Source of the DNA: Bactericera cockerelli
Lineage: Eukaryota > Arthropoda > Insecta > Hemiptera > Triozidae
DNA length: 64,000 bases
Reading direction: 5' to 3'
Assembly: GCA_024516035.1 (NCBI GenBank)
Contig: CM044967.1
Location: forward strand, 17,396,810 to 17,460,809
The notes below the pieces were generated by a model that saw only the letters and a program-made list of their open reading frames with translations, was not told the origin of the DNA and searched no databases. A program made the position numbers and the translations under genes. Positions 1 through 9,917 of this stretch are shown here, piece by piece (within the stretch, counting starts at the first letter, position 1; each line of letters begins with the position of its first letter).

Positions 1-366
1 CTCGCCTGTTTCTTGTTTCGCAATACCAAATAAATATCGTTCATAGATAATGTTCTTTTGAGGTAAAATATATCTGTCAAATGCATTTAATAATTTTTTG
101 AACGTACTTACATCATCTGTCTCTAGAGTCATGAATGTCTTGAGCATTTCTTTATCAAACAAAGATATAATAAATGAAATCTGTATGTCATCTTGCTGTT
201 TATCTAAGCCTGTCAATTTCATGTAATTCTTGACTTGTAATTTGAAAATATTCCAATCCTCTGCAATCGTCTCTGTTTTCCATTCAAACATCTTTGGAGC
301 TGGTATAGTATGAGCAATCATTGACATATTGGTTGTTTCTTTGTCATCAATCGTTGGTTTAGTCAT
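1..366 (-). CDS. Gag-like N-terminal part of an LTR retrotransposon (partial)
   Basis: A 122-codon open frame runs from the ATG at 366-364 off the left edge of the window with no stop. Residues about 28-120 look like the capsid-type Gag of Gypsy-related elements: a Trp-rich start (FEWKTETIAEDW), then FKLQVKNYMKLTGLD, an all-helical middle, and FDRYILPQKNIIYERYLFG near residues 96-114. In such Gags this last segment precedes the end of the capsid region. The protein would package element RNA in the cytoplasm. Protease and Pol domains would lie beyond position 1. An LTR edge and a primer-binding site lie just upstream on the same strand, so this is the 5' end of an element. No break is visible in the part present. 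The family call rests on motif recognition, not a search. Confidence 0.7.
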   Translation of the reverse strand, partial: MTKPTIDDKETTNMSMIAHTIPAPKMFEWKTETIAEDWNIFKLQVKNYMKLTGLDKQQDDIQISFIISLFDKEMLKTFMTLETDDVSTFKKLLNAFDRYILPQKNIIYERYLFGIAKQETGE

Positions 367-445
367 TATCAAAGAAATAAACTCATAGAACACGAAAAAT
401 AAATGTGTACTTCAATCTATATTCTATGTTGAAAAACGAAAATTT

Positions 446-457
446 GCGCTGTCACCA
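446..457 (-). promoter_or_regulatory. Putative tRNA primer-binding site of the LTR retrotransposon
   Basis: On the minus strand the sequence TGGTGACAGCGC directly follows a possible LTR end (...ATAACA) and lies 79 bp upstream of the Gag ATG. A TGG-starting site abutting an LTR that ends in CA is the usual layout for reverse-transcription priming. The tRNA donor is not assigned. Confidence 0.6.
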
Positions 458-685
458 TGTTATATGTTAGATACTCTAGTCTAGAAGAGAAAACTGCCTT
501 TCAAGTTTATTGGAATAGAACTGATTTTATTTGGAATTCTAGACTTTAGGAAAACTCTCGTTGAACATAAATATTCTCTGGCCTCAAGGCCTATCACACC
601 TATGACTTTCTTAAAGAATAAAATCAAGTACATTAAATTAAAGAAGAGAACTTTACCTATTTTTTGTCATTTTTAGTTTATTCAC
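458..685 (-). mobile_element. 5' LTR of the Gag-bearing retrotransposon, outer end unresolved
   Basis: The inner edge is set by the + strand TGTTATATG at 458, the complement of an LTR ending in CATATAACA, directly next to the primer-binding site. A TTTATT at about 508 gives AATAAA on the minus strand, which fits an LTR polyadenylation signal. The outer edge is uncertain. It must lie before the next element at about 690. Confidence 0.45.
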
Positions 686-689
686 AACG

Positions 690-1038
690 TTTACCGGGTG
701 CCCGTAATGACTTCCGCAACCTGGGTCTATTTTCTTCTAAAAACCGTGTTTTTTCGGGACTCGAACCAAGGAATATTTTTTTTCTTTTTACTAGTGTTAC
801 GAACTTGCTTTCCATGTTTTGAATGTAAAATAAAAAAATATGCATTCCATTTAAAATTCCGGAGAAACGGACATGTGCCCCCCTGAAAACGCCCTTAGGG
901 GCGGTGGGCGGAGGTTCAAAATATTTTCCCATAAAACTTCAGACTTCATATTGGGGACCAATTTTTTGTTTCTAGATCCTATCTCAAACCGTTCTCGAGA
1001 AAAAGATAGTGGCTGGGTGGTTTCGATCACCCTGTATA
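690..1038. mobile_element. CAGGGTG-terminus repeat element, short copy
   Basis: The right end is CACCCTGTATA and the left end (TACCGGGTGCCC) is a degenerate inverse of it. The interior carries CTCGAGAA and runs of C and G like the two larger foldback elements at 13664 and 57166. No coding capacity is visible. Probably a non-autonomous DNA element. The left end is weak. Confidence 0.35.
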
Positions 1039-2163
1039 GATTCGTTGTAAAATTGTACTATGATAACCTATGTAAATGCATCTTAACATGTTTGACAACA
1101 AAGCTGTAAGTAGATATTGAAAATATGGTTTCTTTGTATTACTCTGCCACATTTTTGTGAAAAGCACAGCCTTATAAAAATCCTTATCGTAACATTTTTT
1201 GTTGTTGCTATGTTGAAAAACCTATTTTTTGATGAATTGTAACTGATCGGGTGTTTAAAGTAGGAGACCTCTGATTTGTTTCGTTGGAATTGGAAGCAAG
1301 TGGAAACGGAGTTTGCTATAAACTTGACATCGAGCCATTTTTGTTAATAAGGAATTTGATTGTTGGTGTTCAATTCTGGTCCCTATAATTTGTTTCCGAA
1401 CTTCACTGCTTTGTAGTATTTTGATTTAGAATATTATAACTTTTATTAGTGTTATAGAAAGCTATCGATATTAATTTAGTTCCTATTCCAGGATTCAACA
1501 CGTCACCGTTATCGGATCTAAAGTGACCTGCATCACTCATGGTGTAAATTTGAAGCTCAGCTGATATTATAATGAAAATAATTACTAGCAAGTTATTATA
1601 CCAATTTCCTACTCTTCACCTTAAGAGTAAACATGGTGTACAAAAGCTGGTCGGCAAACTCTGTTTCATGTGCCATTAAATTTAAGATTACCTTCAAATT
1701 TCTGTGTATTTTATTATGTACGTATACTATAAATATAAAGTATTTGTAAGAAGCATGTTACACCTTAAGTAGAAACTAATTAACAGGGGTTTCAATATTG
1801 ATCTGCAAAGTACGTAACACGGATTGTGGAACTTCGAAGCTCAGTGCATGTATATTACTATTAACAGTCTGTTATATTTTCATAAAAATATCTAAATTAT
1901 CTAATCATATTTTATTTGTGTACAACCGTGTACTTTAGATACGTTTATTTATTTTTCTCGTTTATACATTTCTAATTTACATCTGTTGCGTATACCATGT
2001 TAAAATGCATTTAATTTTTGTACTAATACATCAAATATACAAAATACCTAATCTGCTAATACCTATGGACATTATTTACGTAATTTCATTTCATTTTTTT
2101 TGTCATTGTAATTATTTATAATGTTACGTAGATACATCAATATTGAATTTTCATGTTAAATTA
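1039..2163. other. AT-rich spacer, no gene seen
   Basis: Both strands are stop-rich. I see no SINE head, tandem array or splice-supported exon here. Confidence 0.5.
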
Positions 2164-2400
2164 TTACAAGTAAAATATTTCGTCCATAGATAGGGACTTT
2201 AGCATTGGACCCATGACAGGACCCGCGTTTCCTCTCTGGAATTCAATAAATTCTGCATGGAGAAAACTGCGGGCTCTAGGTTCTCCTGTTATAGCAGTTA
2301 TTTTTGTGCCAAGAATCTTCACTAATTTTATTGCTTCTTTGCACCATGGTTCCACTGTTTCCACAGCAAATGACACGAATGCATGGTCTTCTGCTATCAA
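2164..2400 (-). pseudogene. C-terminal coding relic of an unrecognised retroelement-type protein
   Basis: On the minus strand about 75 codons read as a protein-like segment ending in SMDEIFYL and a stop at 2166-2164. The piece FIEFQRGNAGPVMG resembles the QRGNA(A)xxxG segment that I recall near the C-terminus of uncharacterised retroelement-associated proteins of invertebrates. There is no ATG. The frame is closed upstream by TAA and another frame takes over, so this is a fragment or a 3' exon. The family is recalled from general knowledge and not verified. Confidence 0.35.
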
Positions 2401-2610
2401 CCGTTATATTATTACAATAGTAAACATCTCGCGATAAAATATTTTCGGACATTGAAAATACAGAAATGTGCTTCATAAAAGTGAAATTACTTCACAAAAG
2501 TAGTTGAGGAAATGAAAGTAAAAAGCTTATGGAAATACCAAACGTAGTGCACAGGTTTACATGCAAATTTTCAAAATATCCAAATTTAAATCGATCAAAA
2601 TTTAATCAGC

Positions 2611-2757
2611 AAAAAGTTATCATATTCGTGTTTATCACTTTCGTCATATCACAAACTACTTAAACTCGCTTTTACTAATCTACGCTGAATCCGGGACTTG
2701 AACCATCGACTCCAGGTTACAAGTCCGCCGCCTTATCGATCAAGCTACTGAGGTCGG
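2611..2757 (-). mobile_element. SINE-C copy (tRNA-like head, body to ATGATAACTTTTT)
   Basis: SINE-C has a tRNA-like head, CTCAGTAGCTTGATCGATAA then GGCGGCGGACTTGTAACCTG then box B GGTTCAAGTCC. It is followed by a body with GCGAGTTTGAGTAGTTGTGA and a TATCACGAAAGTGAT hairpin. This copy is complete over head and body and ends in an A-rich or T-rich junction. Confidence 0.75.
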
Positions 2758-2773
2758 TTATCTTTATTTAGTA

Positions 2774-2815
2774 TAGGTTAGGTTAGGTTTTCTTTAATAA
2801 GTGTAGGTTAGGTTA
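2774..2815 (+). repeat. Short TTAGG-type runs
   Basis: Two runs of the pentamer GGTTA (TAGGTTAGGTTAGG and TAGGTTAGGTTA) are separated by about 12 bp. This matches the insect telomere unit but is far too short to be a telomere. It is a scattered interstitial repeat. Confidence 0.6.
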
Positions 2816-2970
2816 ATAATAATAACAACAACGCAGGAAATTCTAATAAAAATGTCCTTGTTTAATGAAAATAAAGAAATTTGTTGTTCTCCATGTTGCA
2901 CTGTTGCAGCTTAAAAAGTCTGCAGCATTTATCTAAACATTGGAGCAATGTTTAGTAATGGTGAAAATGC

Positions 2971-3049
2971 TACCCTGCTGGAGTGATAGGGATCGAACCC
3001 AGGTCACCGTGCGTGCAAGTCTGCGCTACTGAACTCAGCCACGGTGACT
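2971..3049 (-). mobile_element. tRNA-like SINE head of a separate family
   Basis: The minus strand reads GTCACCGTGGCTGAGT (box A like) and CTGGGTTCGATCCC (box B), with the ends GTCACC and GGTGAC set as in a tRNA-like fold. It occurs once in the window, so the family tail is undefined. Confidence 0.45.
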
Positions 3050-3099
3050 ACATGTTTTTTATATCTACATCACTTTTTAGTCACATTGAAATACACTGT

Positions 3100-3290
3100 G
3101 CACTGCTGGTCAAGTGGTTAAAGCGCTAGTCTGGTAATCCAGGTAGCTTAGGGATCCGTTGGTTCGAATCCCAACCAGTGCATGAATTTTTCTTCATTCA
3201 TTTGAGTTTGTGAGCACATAGGTAATAAGACTCTGAGGGTTAGGTGGTAGAAAATGCTTTGAGCATTAACCTTGCCTGGTTATTATATAT
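3100..3290 (+). mobile_element. SINE-A copy, full head and most of the tail
   Basis: SINE-A has a head GCACTGGTAGTCAAGTGGTT, an arm CTAGTCTGGTAATCCAG, box B GGTTCGAATCC, then GCATGAATTTTTCCTC, AAGACTCTGAGGGTTAGG and a tail CTCGCCTGGTGGTT ... CCACTAAAGAGTG plus TTA repeats. The arm resembles a tRNA-Thr(GGT)-type anticodon arm, so a tRNA-Thr origin is possible. This copy loses the last part of the tail where it meets SINE-B. Confidence 0.8.
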
Positions 3291-3493
3291 TAATAATATC
3301 GCCTTATTTGTACTGCCCGATTAAGACTATTAAAGTCCCATAATTCCAGCAGTAAGCCCAAGACATATTATTATGTGGTAAAAATCCCAAATGGGAAGAT
3401 AACTTGTCATGTCCCGACTGGGTTTCGAACCAACGACATCTGGATTCTCTGGATTCACAGAGTGCCGCCTTTACAACTGAGCTACTGGGACAG
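3291..3493 (-). mobile_element. SINE-B copy, nearly full length
   Basis: SINE-B has a tRNA-like head whose ends GTCCCGG and CCGGGAC form a perfect 7-bp acceptor-type stem in the best copy (62159-62362). Box A is TAGCTCAGTGG and box B is GGGTTCGAAACCC. The tail ends CAGTATAAATAAGGCGATA plus TTA repeats. This copy abuts SINE-A tail to tail, sharing the TTA-rich junction. Confidence 0.8.
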
Positions 3494-3600
3494 ACATGGA
3501 ATTGAAGGGAAAACAGCCTGCGTGCGATCTAATTTTGACCAGCAGTGTAGGTATGTGGGAAGAGTTGAAATAAGTCTGAGTAAAGATCTGTAATGAGATG

Positions 3601-4760
3601 TACGAGGGCGGATCAAGAAGTACCCGTGTTTGAAAAAAGAGTGCGAGATACTTACATTTTTGGGTTCTATTTTTCGACGTAGTCTCCTTTCAAGGCTACA
3701 CACTTCTTCCAGCGATCCTGCCACTTTCTTAGCCCTTCCAAAAAGTAGCTCCCTTCGAACTCCTCAAAATAGCCCTTTGTCTGGCTTATGACGTCATCAT
3801 TTGAGCTGAACCTCTTTCCACCGAGCCAAACTTTCAAGTTAGGAAACAAAAAATAATCGCAGGGGGCTAGGTCAGGTGAGTAAGGTGGGTGTGGCAATAA
3901 TTCGTATCCAAGTTGATGGATTTTAGCAGCAACAATGCCAGATGAGTGAGCTGGTGCATTGTCATGGTGAAACAAGACTTTCTTTCTCGCCAAATGGGGG
4001 CGTGTCTCCTTCAATTTTGCATCAAATCGTGTCAATAACTCACTATAATATGCAGCAGTTATTGTTTTTCCTTTTTCCAAGAAGTCAATAAGAATAATTC
4101 CCTTTGCATCCCAAAAAACGGTAGCCATGACTTTTCGGCCGATTGGACCGATTTCGCCTTCTTTGGGGCAGATTCTCCAACCAAAGTCCATTCTTTTGAC
4201 TGCTGTTTGGTTTCTGGGGTATAGTGATGTATCCAGGTTTCATCAACGGTCACAACTCGACGCAAAAAATCATCTGGATTGCGATTGAAGAGTTCTAAAC
4301 TAGCCTTTGAACAATTCAGCCGAATTCGTTTGTTGTCAATTGTGAGCAATCGCGGCACCCATCGCGCCGATAGTTTTCTCATGCCCAGCTTATCATGAAG
4401 GATTTTAAAAACAGTTCCATATGAAATGCCCACACTCTCAGCTACTTCACGCACTTTTGTTCGGCGATCTTTGAGAATCATATCATGCACTTTTTCCACG
4501 ACTTCCTCGGTACACACGTCTTCTGGGCGTCTGGCGGTCTCGTCAAAAATGCCTTGTGCGCCCTCGTTTAAATTCATTAAACCAAAAGCGAACAGTGGCC
4601 CATAGAAGTAAATGTCCGTAAACAGCATCTACTTTAATTTTACTATACATTTTTTCCCGTCCAAAAAGGTAATCGAACTGCTCGGACTGTTCTTTTCCAT
4701 ATCACTCACTTACGCAACACAACAACTCAGGACGATAAATGAAACTAAAGAGTAATCAGT
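3601..4760 (-). mobile_element. Decayed mariner element
   Basis: The span holds the transposase pseudogene (next entry). At the left, TA then CGAGGGCGGATCAAGAAGTA at 3603-3622 fits a mariner terminal repeat with its TA target. I could not find the matching inverted end on the right, so that end is deleted or heavily mutated. The right boundary given is approximate. Confidence 0.75.
3667..4700 (-). pseudogene. Mariner transposase, frameshifted
   Basis: The catalytic core is spread over two frames: 4628-4059 carries the WVPR region and VTVDETWIHHY, and 4191-3667 carries HHDNAPAHSS and YSPDLAPCDYFLFPNLK, ending CVALKGDYVEK and a stop. The second and third catalytic Asp are separated by 34 residues, the DD34D pattern that defines mariner. 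All three Asp are still readable. At least two frameshifts are present, one near the N-terminal DNA-binding part (about 4575) and one in the 4059-4191 overlap, so no active enzyme can be made. The family is normally about 345 residues and cuts and pastes DNA at TA sites in the nucleus. Confidence 0.9.
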
Positions 4761-4892
4761 TTCAACTTTGGATGTGGCATTTAGATGTCGTTACCACAAG
4801 TATCAACAGTTTCAACCAATTGATGTAACAGTCCAAAACACGGATTTATGATCTACCTATGTAGCTTATTATGAATAAATTAAATAAATATA

Positions 4893-4965
4893 AGCGTACT
4901 ATTAGCCAGTTATCCCTGCTTACCATGCGGAAGACCCCGGGTTCGAACCCCGGTCGTGGTTTTTA
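4893..4965 (+). mobile_element. tRNA-like SINE head, 5' truncated
   Basis: CCCCGGGTTCGAACCCCGG forms a perfect T-arm-like stem, preceded by an anticodon-arm-like CTGCTTACCATGCGG. No complete acceptor stem is present, so this is not a functional tRNA. The 3' part does not match the other families here. Confidence 0.45.
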
Positions 4966-5445
4966 TGATTTTCCTAAAAATATATTTCATATAGCCAAGT
5001 CTTCTTATAGGTTTGGGTTGTTACTAACATCTCAGCCACATTGGGTCCTTTGTGTGTGGAAGAGTTAGCTTTTTTTTTATTTTATTTAATTAAGTCAATA
5101 TTATTTTCATCTCCCCCGCACAGGTATTGAAGAGGAAGATAGTTGACAGGGGTATCAAAATGACAATTTGTTATAAAAACCTTTAATTTTTCATAGTGTT
5201 TTAATATATTTAAAAAAAAGTTGAATAAATATTTTTTTATGCTGCATCAACACTTGTTTGCTGTTTTAGACAAGCAAGAAGCAATAAGATGCAATTATAT
5301 TTATTGTCTATTTCGTATGTAAGTTCGTATAGTGAAAGCTTAAAATTAAGGTTGATATAAAGAACATTACTATTAAAATATGACTATGCATGTACGGGAA
5401 GAAAGTTAGGTTATCCCAAGTCCTTCCTGCCAGAGTACATTTTTT

Positions 5446-5529
5446 GTAAGGAAGTTGAGTTTTAGGTTTTTGTAAAGGAAGTTGAGTTTTAGGTTTTGTA
5501 AAGGAAGTTTAGTTTTAGGTTTTGTAAAT
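5446..5529 (+). repeat. Three copies of a 27-bp unit
   Basis: GGAAGTTGAGTTTTAGGTTT recurs about every 27-33 bp with small changes. Confidence 0.7.
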
Positions 5530-5834
5530 TAGTTGCGTTCTCCAATAGTTTTCCTGGCTAAAAATGAATTGACTGTACAGTAATTTCATAATAATTACAG
5601 TTTTGAATTCTTTTGAGCGTGACTATCAGTCTCTAATTATGAATAGATTTTTGCAGCTATAAATAGGGGTTTTCAGGTATGAATAAGGTTTCCCATTTAT
5701 GCTAAGCATTAAAAATAATCAGAACTTACCCTATTTAAAACAATAAAAAAAGTTCTTGTCATACATTTGTAATATATAATTCGCCAAAGTTAATTGAAAA
5801 ACTGAGTAATGTTGCAGCATTCTTTGACCAATCA

Positions 5835-6470
5835 AGCTGATATCTCACTATGAAGAAATTTTGTTCTGACTTAACTTGTATTCGTTGACTAACTGTAATC
5901 TCGTTCGACTCGACTTGTATCTCGTCATGAATTAAAGTTCTGACTCGACTTAATCTGATCTGACAGAATTGTAATCCGTTCTACTGAATGTATTCGTTCT
6001 GACTAGAAACTGTAATCTCGACGAGTCTTTAATTAAGGCATTTTTAAACCCAATCTAAGCTGGATATCCATCATATTGACAGAAAAAATTCTGTTCTGAC
6101 TAGAACTGTAATCGTACTCGAACTTAATCTCGTTGATCGAATTGTAATGTCTTCTGACTGAATTAATCTGTCTGATCGAATTGTAATCTCGTCTGATTGA
6201 ACTTGTAATCTCGTTCTGACTAAATTGTAATCTGTTCTGACTCGAATTAACTGTTGACTAGAACTGTAATCTTGTTTCTGACTCAACTTGTAATTCGTTC
6301 TGACCGAATTTGTAATCGTTCTGACTAACTTGTAATTCTTCGATAGAACTTGTAATCTCGTTTGACTAGAATTTGTATCTCGTTTGAAGGACATTGTAAT
6401 TCGTGAGTCTTTTAATTAAGGCATCTTTAACATCTAAGCTGGAATATCCTCATTATTGACAGAAAGAATA
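5835..6470 (+). repeat. Highly degenerate 24-bp tandem array
   Basis: Units of the type TTCTGACT(C/A)GAACTTGTAATCTCG recur about 20 times, almost all with different single-base indels. A distinct segment (TCTTTAATTAAGGCAT ... ATTGACAGAAA) appears twice, at 6022-6085 and 6408-6470. This gives a larger unit of about 385 bp. Confidence 0.7.
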
Positions 6471-6479
6471 CTCTTCTGT

Positions 6480-7249
6480 TTCATATTGTTGCTATGAATT
6501 TTTTGTTTGCTAAATGAAGAGTGAAATGTTCCTGTCTAGAACTCTACAACCCACACTTTACTGGTTCGATGGGAAATCTTACGCTCCAATGAACATGAGA
6601 ACTACTTAGCAGGAAACGAATACCTTCCAAGAGACGCCGTCTTCACATCCTCTCTTGGTCAAGTATTTAATCATAACTGTTTTCTAGAAGGAAAAAAAAA
6701 AAAAATGATCAGCCTGAATCAAAACCGTAGAACACTGGTGCTGGTCTTGGTCAGTAGCTTACATCATCTACTGTTGCTCATAGAAAGATAGGTTAGATAG
6801 GGAGTAATAATGTAGAACTTCTCACTTTTCTGTTTATAGTTACTGACTCAATAAATGTTACACCGGAATGGAAAGATACAGACACACGTTGTTCCCGTGA
6901 GGTACCGAGGTACCTCTGTGAAGTGACCTTCAACCGATGGCAATTTGAAATTTTATTGAATATAGCAAGGAAACTGAACTCATACGTAATTTCCAAAAAG
7001 CATCATTAATGCACAAAATGAGTTTCATGTCATTGATACATAAACGTACAAAAGATGTGTATAATAGTATTTTTTTTGAGGGGTCGACTCTCGATACATT
7101 TTTCGATAATTCGATGACAGTGACCTTTAACAACATTTCACAAGAAAGTCATAACTATTTCATCATGACCTATAAAAAAAAATTAACTCACCTACACATA
7201 TATATGATATTTATTAAAAAGTTTTAATTACAAAGCCGTTGTAATATGA
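6480..7249. other. Spacer with one dispersed motif
   Basis: No gene seen. GTAGAACTTCTCACTTTTCTG at 6812-6832 belongs to the dispersed family described under findings. Confidence 0.45.
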
Positions 7250-7300
7250 TGACCATTGACCATGCATTGAAAGCGACGTTAAACCAAAAAAAAAGAAGTA
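7250..7300 (+). mobile_element. SINE 3' tail fragment with GCGACGTTAAAC
   Basis: The sequence CCATGCATTGAAAGCGACGT followed by TAAACC and an A-run is the 3' end seen on several SINEs here. The 5' part is missing or too diverged to recognise. Confidence 0.5.
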
Positions 7301-7654
7301 AAACAGGCAATTTTATAGAAAATGGTATACAGGGTTTAAAACATATATTATATAACCTAATTTAGGAGGGGGGAGCAATCAAGTAATAAAGGCTGGCTCC
7401 AAAAAGTTGCATAAGGTACCTTGAGTGAAAAAATATTTGCGTGATGCATTTGTATTCATTTCAGGGCGCTATGATCATGTCTCATGAACTTTTATTTCTT
7501 CTTTCATTAGGTTTTATAGTTGCATTCGTCGTGCAGAAAAACTTTGGATTTTCTTTCATCCAAAAGAGTATAATTTCAAAACTGACATCATTAAATTAGA
7601 TTAAAAATTAACAGTCATCATTTTCATCAATAATTAGTTTTTTTAAGGTAGTTG

Positions 7655-7811
7655 TGCCCACTTTCGCATTACTTCAGGGCACTTTACCTTTACATCCATG
7701 CCATTCCGGAAACGGAAAAACATGGTCAGGATTTTCCTCTCCGGCCGGGATTCGAACCCGCAACCTTCGGGTCAGCAACCAATGCTCATAACCACTGAGC
7801 CACGGAGGTCG
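7655..7811 (-). mobile_element. SINE-D copy
   Basis: The minus strand reads CCTCCGTGGCTCAGTGGTTA (box A), then GGTTGCGGGTTCGAATCCCGG (box B and stem), then GAGGAAAATCCTGACCATG. A second copy at 15056-15174 shares this head and the following GAAAATTCTGACC segment. Confidence 0.7.
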
Positions 7812-7884
7812 ATTTGTTATGTATGATGTCTTTGTAGTCACGTACCAGGCCTGTTCACAATTATTGTGAGTAGCGGATCATTAA

Positions 7885-8085
7885 TTTTTTTTTTTTTTTA
7901 AGCTTTATTAGGAGGACAAACAGGCAACAGTATAAAATTAAGAAAAGAAAGGAAAAAAAAACAAACAAAATGACAAAATAAATAAGTAAAAAAGAAAAAG
8001 AAAATAATAATAATGTCCTACCTAAAGGGCGGGGTTATTGCCTGTGGCAATCTCTTCCACCCAACCCTTTTTTTTATTTTTAAAA
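7885..8085 (-). mobile_element. 3' end of a polyadenylated retroelement with a conserved hairpin
   Basis: Read on the minus strand: a GGGTGGAAGAGA-type motif, a GCC/GGC hairpin, an A/T-rich spacer, AATAAA, then an A-run of about 15. This is the layout of a LINE 3' end. Three related copies occur at 26430-26590, 38460-38640 and 63125-63510. Confidence 0.55.
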
Positions 8086-8090
8086 TCAAG

Positions 8091-8214
8091 ATAACATATT
8101 TGTGTCAATCACCATGCGATATTACAATCACTCAAACTCGCTTTACTAAATCTTTGCTGAACTTGGGACTCGAACCACCGACCTCCTATTACGAGTCCGC
8201 CGCCTCATCGGTCG
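8091..8214 (-). mobile_element. SINE-C copy, left arm of an inverted pair
   Basis: The body and head run to the SINE 5' end, where it faces the next SINE-C copy head to head. Only about 15 bp lie between them. Confidence 0.7.
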
Positions 8215-8229
8215 AGGGGCGGGCATTTA

Positions 8230-8336
8230 ACCCGGAGGTCGGTGGTTCGAGTCCCATGTTAAGCAAAATTTAGTAATGCAAGTGTGAGTGTGTTTGTGAT
8301 ATCACGATTGTGATTGACACAAATATGATAACTTTT
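8230..8336 (+). mobile_element. SINE-C copy, right arm of an inverted pair
   Basis: Starts within the head (CCCGGAGGTCGGTGGTTCGA) and runs to ATGATAACTTTTTAAC. The 5' part of the head is missing, as expected for 5' truncation on insertion. Confidence 0.7.
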
Positions 8337-8810
8337 TAACTTTTAATCCTTGCACCAACGGGAGACTGTGCCTATCTAAAGGATACGGAATCATTAGCAT
8401 CTCGAAAAATTGTACCTATTTAGTTTATCTTTTCTGACGCAAAAACTCAATGAACAAATAATCGTTTATTTTTTTGTATAAAGAAACATTATACAAAGGT
8501 ACGTCTCCTAAGCTTTGGAGGGCTTCTAAGAGAAGGGCTTATTTTATAAAGCCAAGATCACACTGAGTGCAACAATTTCATGCTCTACTCTTCCTTTAAA
8601 ATCAATGAGATCGAACCCCACTGACTTTGCAACACTTTGCAACACTTCCTATTTAAAATTTGAGACAAAACGTTGCGTCTTGTGTCGCAACAAAATGTTG
8701 CACTCAGTGGGATCCCAGCCAATGGTATTTGAATTTATCACAAAAGTGAAGTCACAATGATTGAAAACTGTGTTTTGTACCTACTTTCAACCAGCTGTGA
8801 TGTAGGCCAA
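8337..8810. other. Spacer, no gene seen
   Basis: Contains an imperfect short inverted set built on CTTTGCAACAC and GTGTCGCAACAAAATGTTGC (8575-8705) but no coding or SINE signal. Confidence 0.4.
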
Positions 8811-9028
8811 AAATAATAATAACAACACTTTTTAGTGGAAGGGAACCATCAGGCGAGGATAATGCTCAAAGCATTTTCGAACACCTAACCATCAGAGTCT
8901 TTTTATTATGTGGTCACAAACTCAAATTAATGAGAAAAAAAATCATGCACTAGGTGGGATTCGAACCAACGGACCCCTACGCTACCTGGATTACCAGACT
9001 AGCGCGTTAACCACTTGACTATCAGTGC
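8811..9028 (-). mobile_element. SINE-A copy, full length
   Basis: All parts are present from the (TAA)-rich tail (8811) to the head end at 9028. Its head is close to the window consensus. Confidence 0.85.
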
Positions 9029-9335
9029 TAAGACCTCGGATGTAGAGCAGGGTTAGGAAAAATGCACAGAAGGTCATGTCTTCTCACCTCAACTAGTACC
9101 TATACTGCTATTAAAAAAATTAGAAAAAATATTCCATTTATTTACATAATTATAATTTTTATTTTAGTAAAATACTAGCAAGGTACCCCCGTTTTCAAAG
9201 TTAAAAACTGCCTTACTCAAAAGAAAAAAAATCCAAGCATGAACTCGAACTACCGACTTGGAGGATACGAGTCCACTGCCTTAAAGATGTTGCTGCTGAA
9301 GTTGGTTTTAAATAAATCAAATAATGTTATAATAA

Positions 9336-9420
9336 TATCAAAAAATCAAATAATAATATCACCTTATTTATGCTACCAAACTAGGACTAATGAGTCCCAT
9401 TATTCCAGCAGTAAATCCCA
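9336..9420 (-). mobile_element. SINE-B tail fragment
   Basis: Only the last 85 bp are present (TATCACCTTATTTATGCTAC ... CCCATTATTCCAGCAGTAA). It lies directly beside a longer copy, so it may be an older copy or a local duplication. Confidence 0.6.
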
Positions 9421-9749
9421 AATAATAATAATAATATCGTCTTATTTATACTGCCCGATTAGGACTCTTAAAGTCCCATTATTCTAGCAGTAAGCCCAAT
9501 ACATATTATTAAGTGGTAAAAATCCCAAATGGGAGCATAACTTGTCATGTCCCGGCTGGGTTTCGAACCCGCGACCTTTGGCTTACTAGACGACCAGACA
9601 GCCTCCTTGACCACTGAGCTACCGGTATAATAGGTTATTTCTCCAGTCGTACACGATTGAGGATGAATTTTCAAGTCCCGACTGGGTTTTGAACCCGCGA
9701 CCTCTGGATTACCAGACCTACCGCCACCTTGACCACTGAGCTCCCGGGA
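9421..9749 (-). mobile_element. SINE-B copy followed by a second SINE-B head
   Basis: A full copy ends at 9625. After 49 bp of unrelated sequence a second head lies at 9675-9749 (GTCCCGACTGGGTTTTGAAC ... CTCCCGGGA). A local duplication or nested insertion is likely. Confidence 0.75.
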
Positions 9750-9879
9750 TTATAAGTAACTTCTTGAATCGTACACTATCATTTATCAGGGATCTTACAT
9801 TCGTACCCCATATGCTCACAGCATTTCTAATGTTCATGTATAATTGTATATGTTCTGATTGTATTTAAAATTAGACATA

Positions 9880-9917
9880 GGTACATACAATGATATTTAT
9901 CATTGTATGTATGTACC
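9880..9917. repeat. Short hairpin-forming inverted repeat
   Basis: GGTACATACAATGA pairs with TCATTGTATGTATGTACC across a short TATT loop, with a 4-nt bulge on the right arm. Confidence 0.6.

Noticed and set aside
2774..2815. Telomere or subtelomere
   Set aside because: Only a few TTAGG-type units, with ordinary sequence on both sides.
4059..4628. Reading the two mariner frames as two separate genes
   Set aside because: They are consecutive parts of one transposase split by a frameshift.
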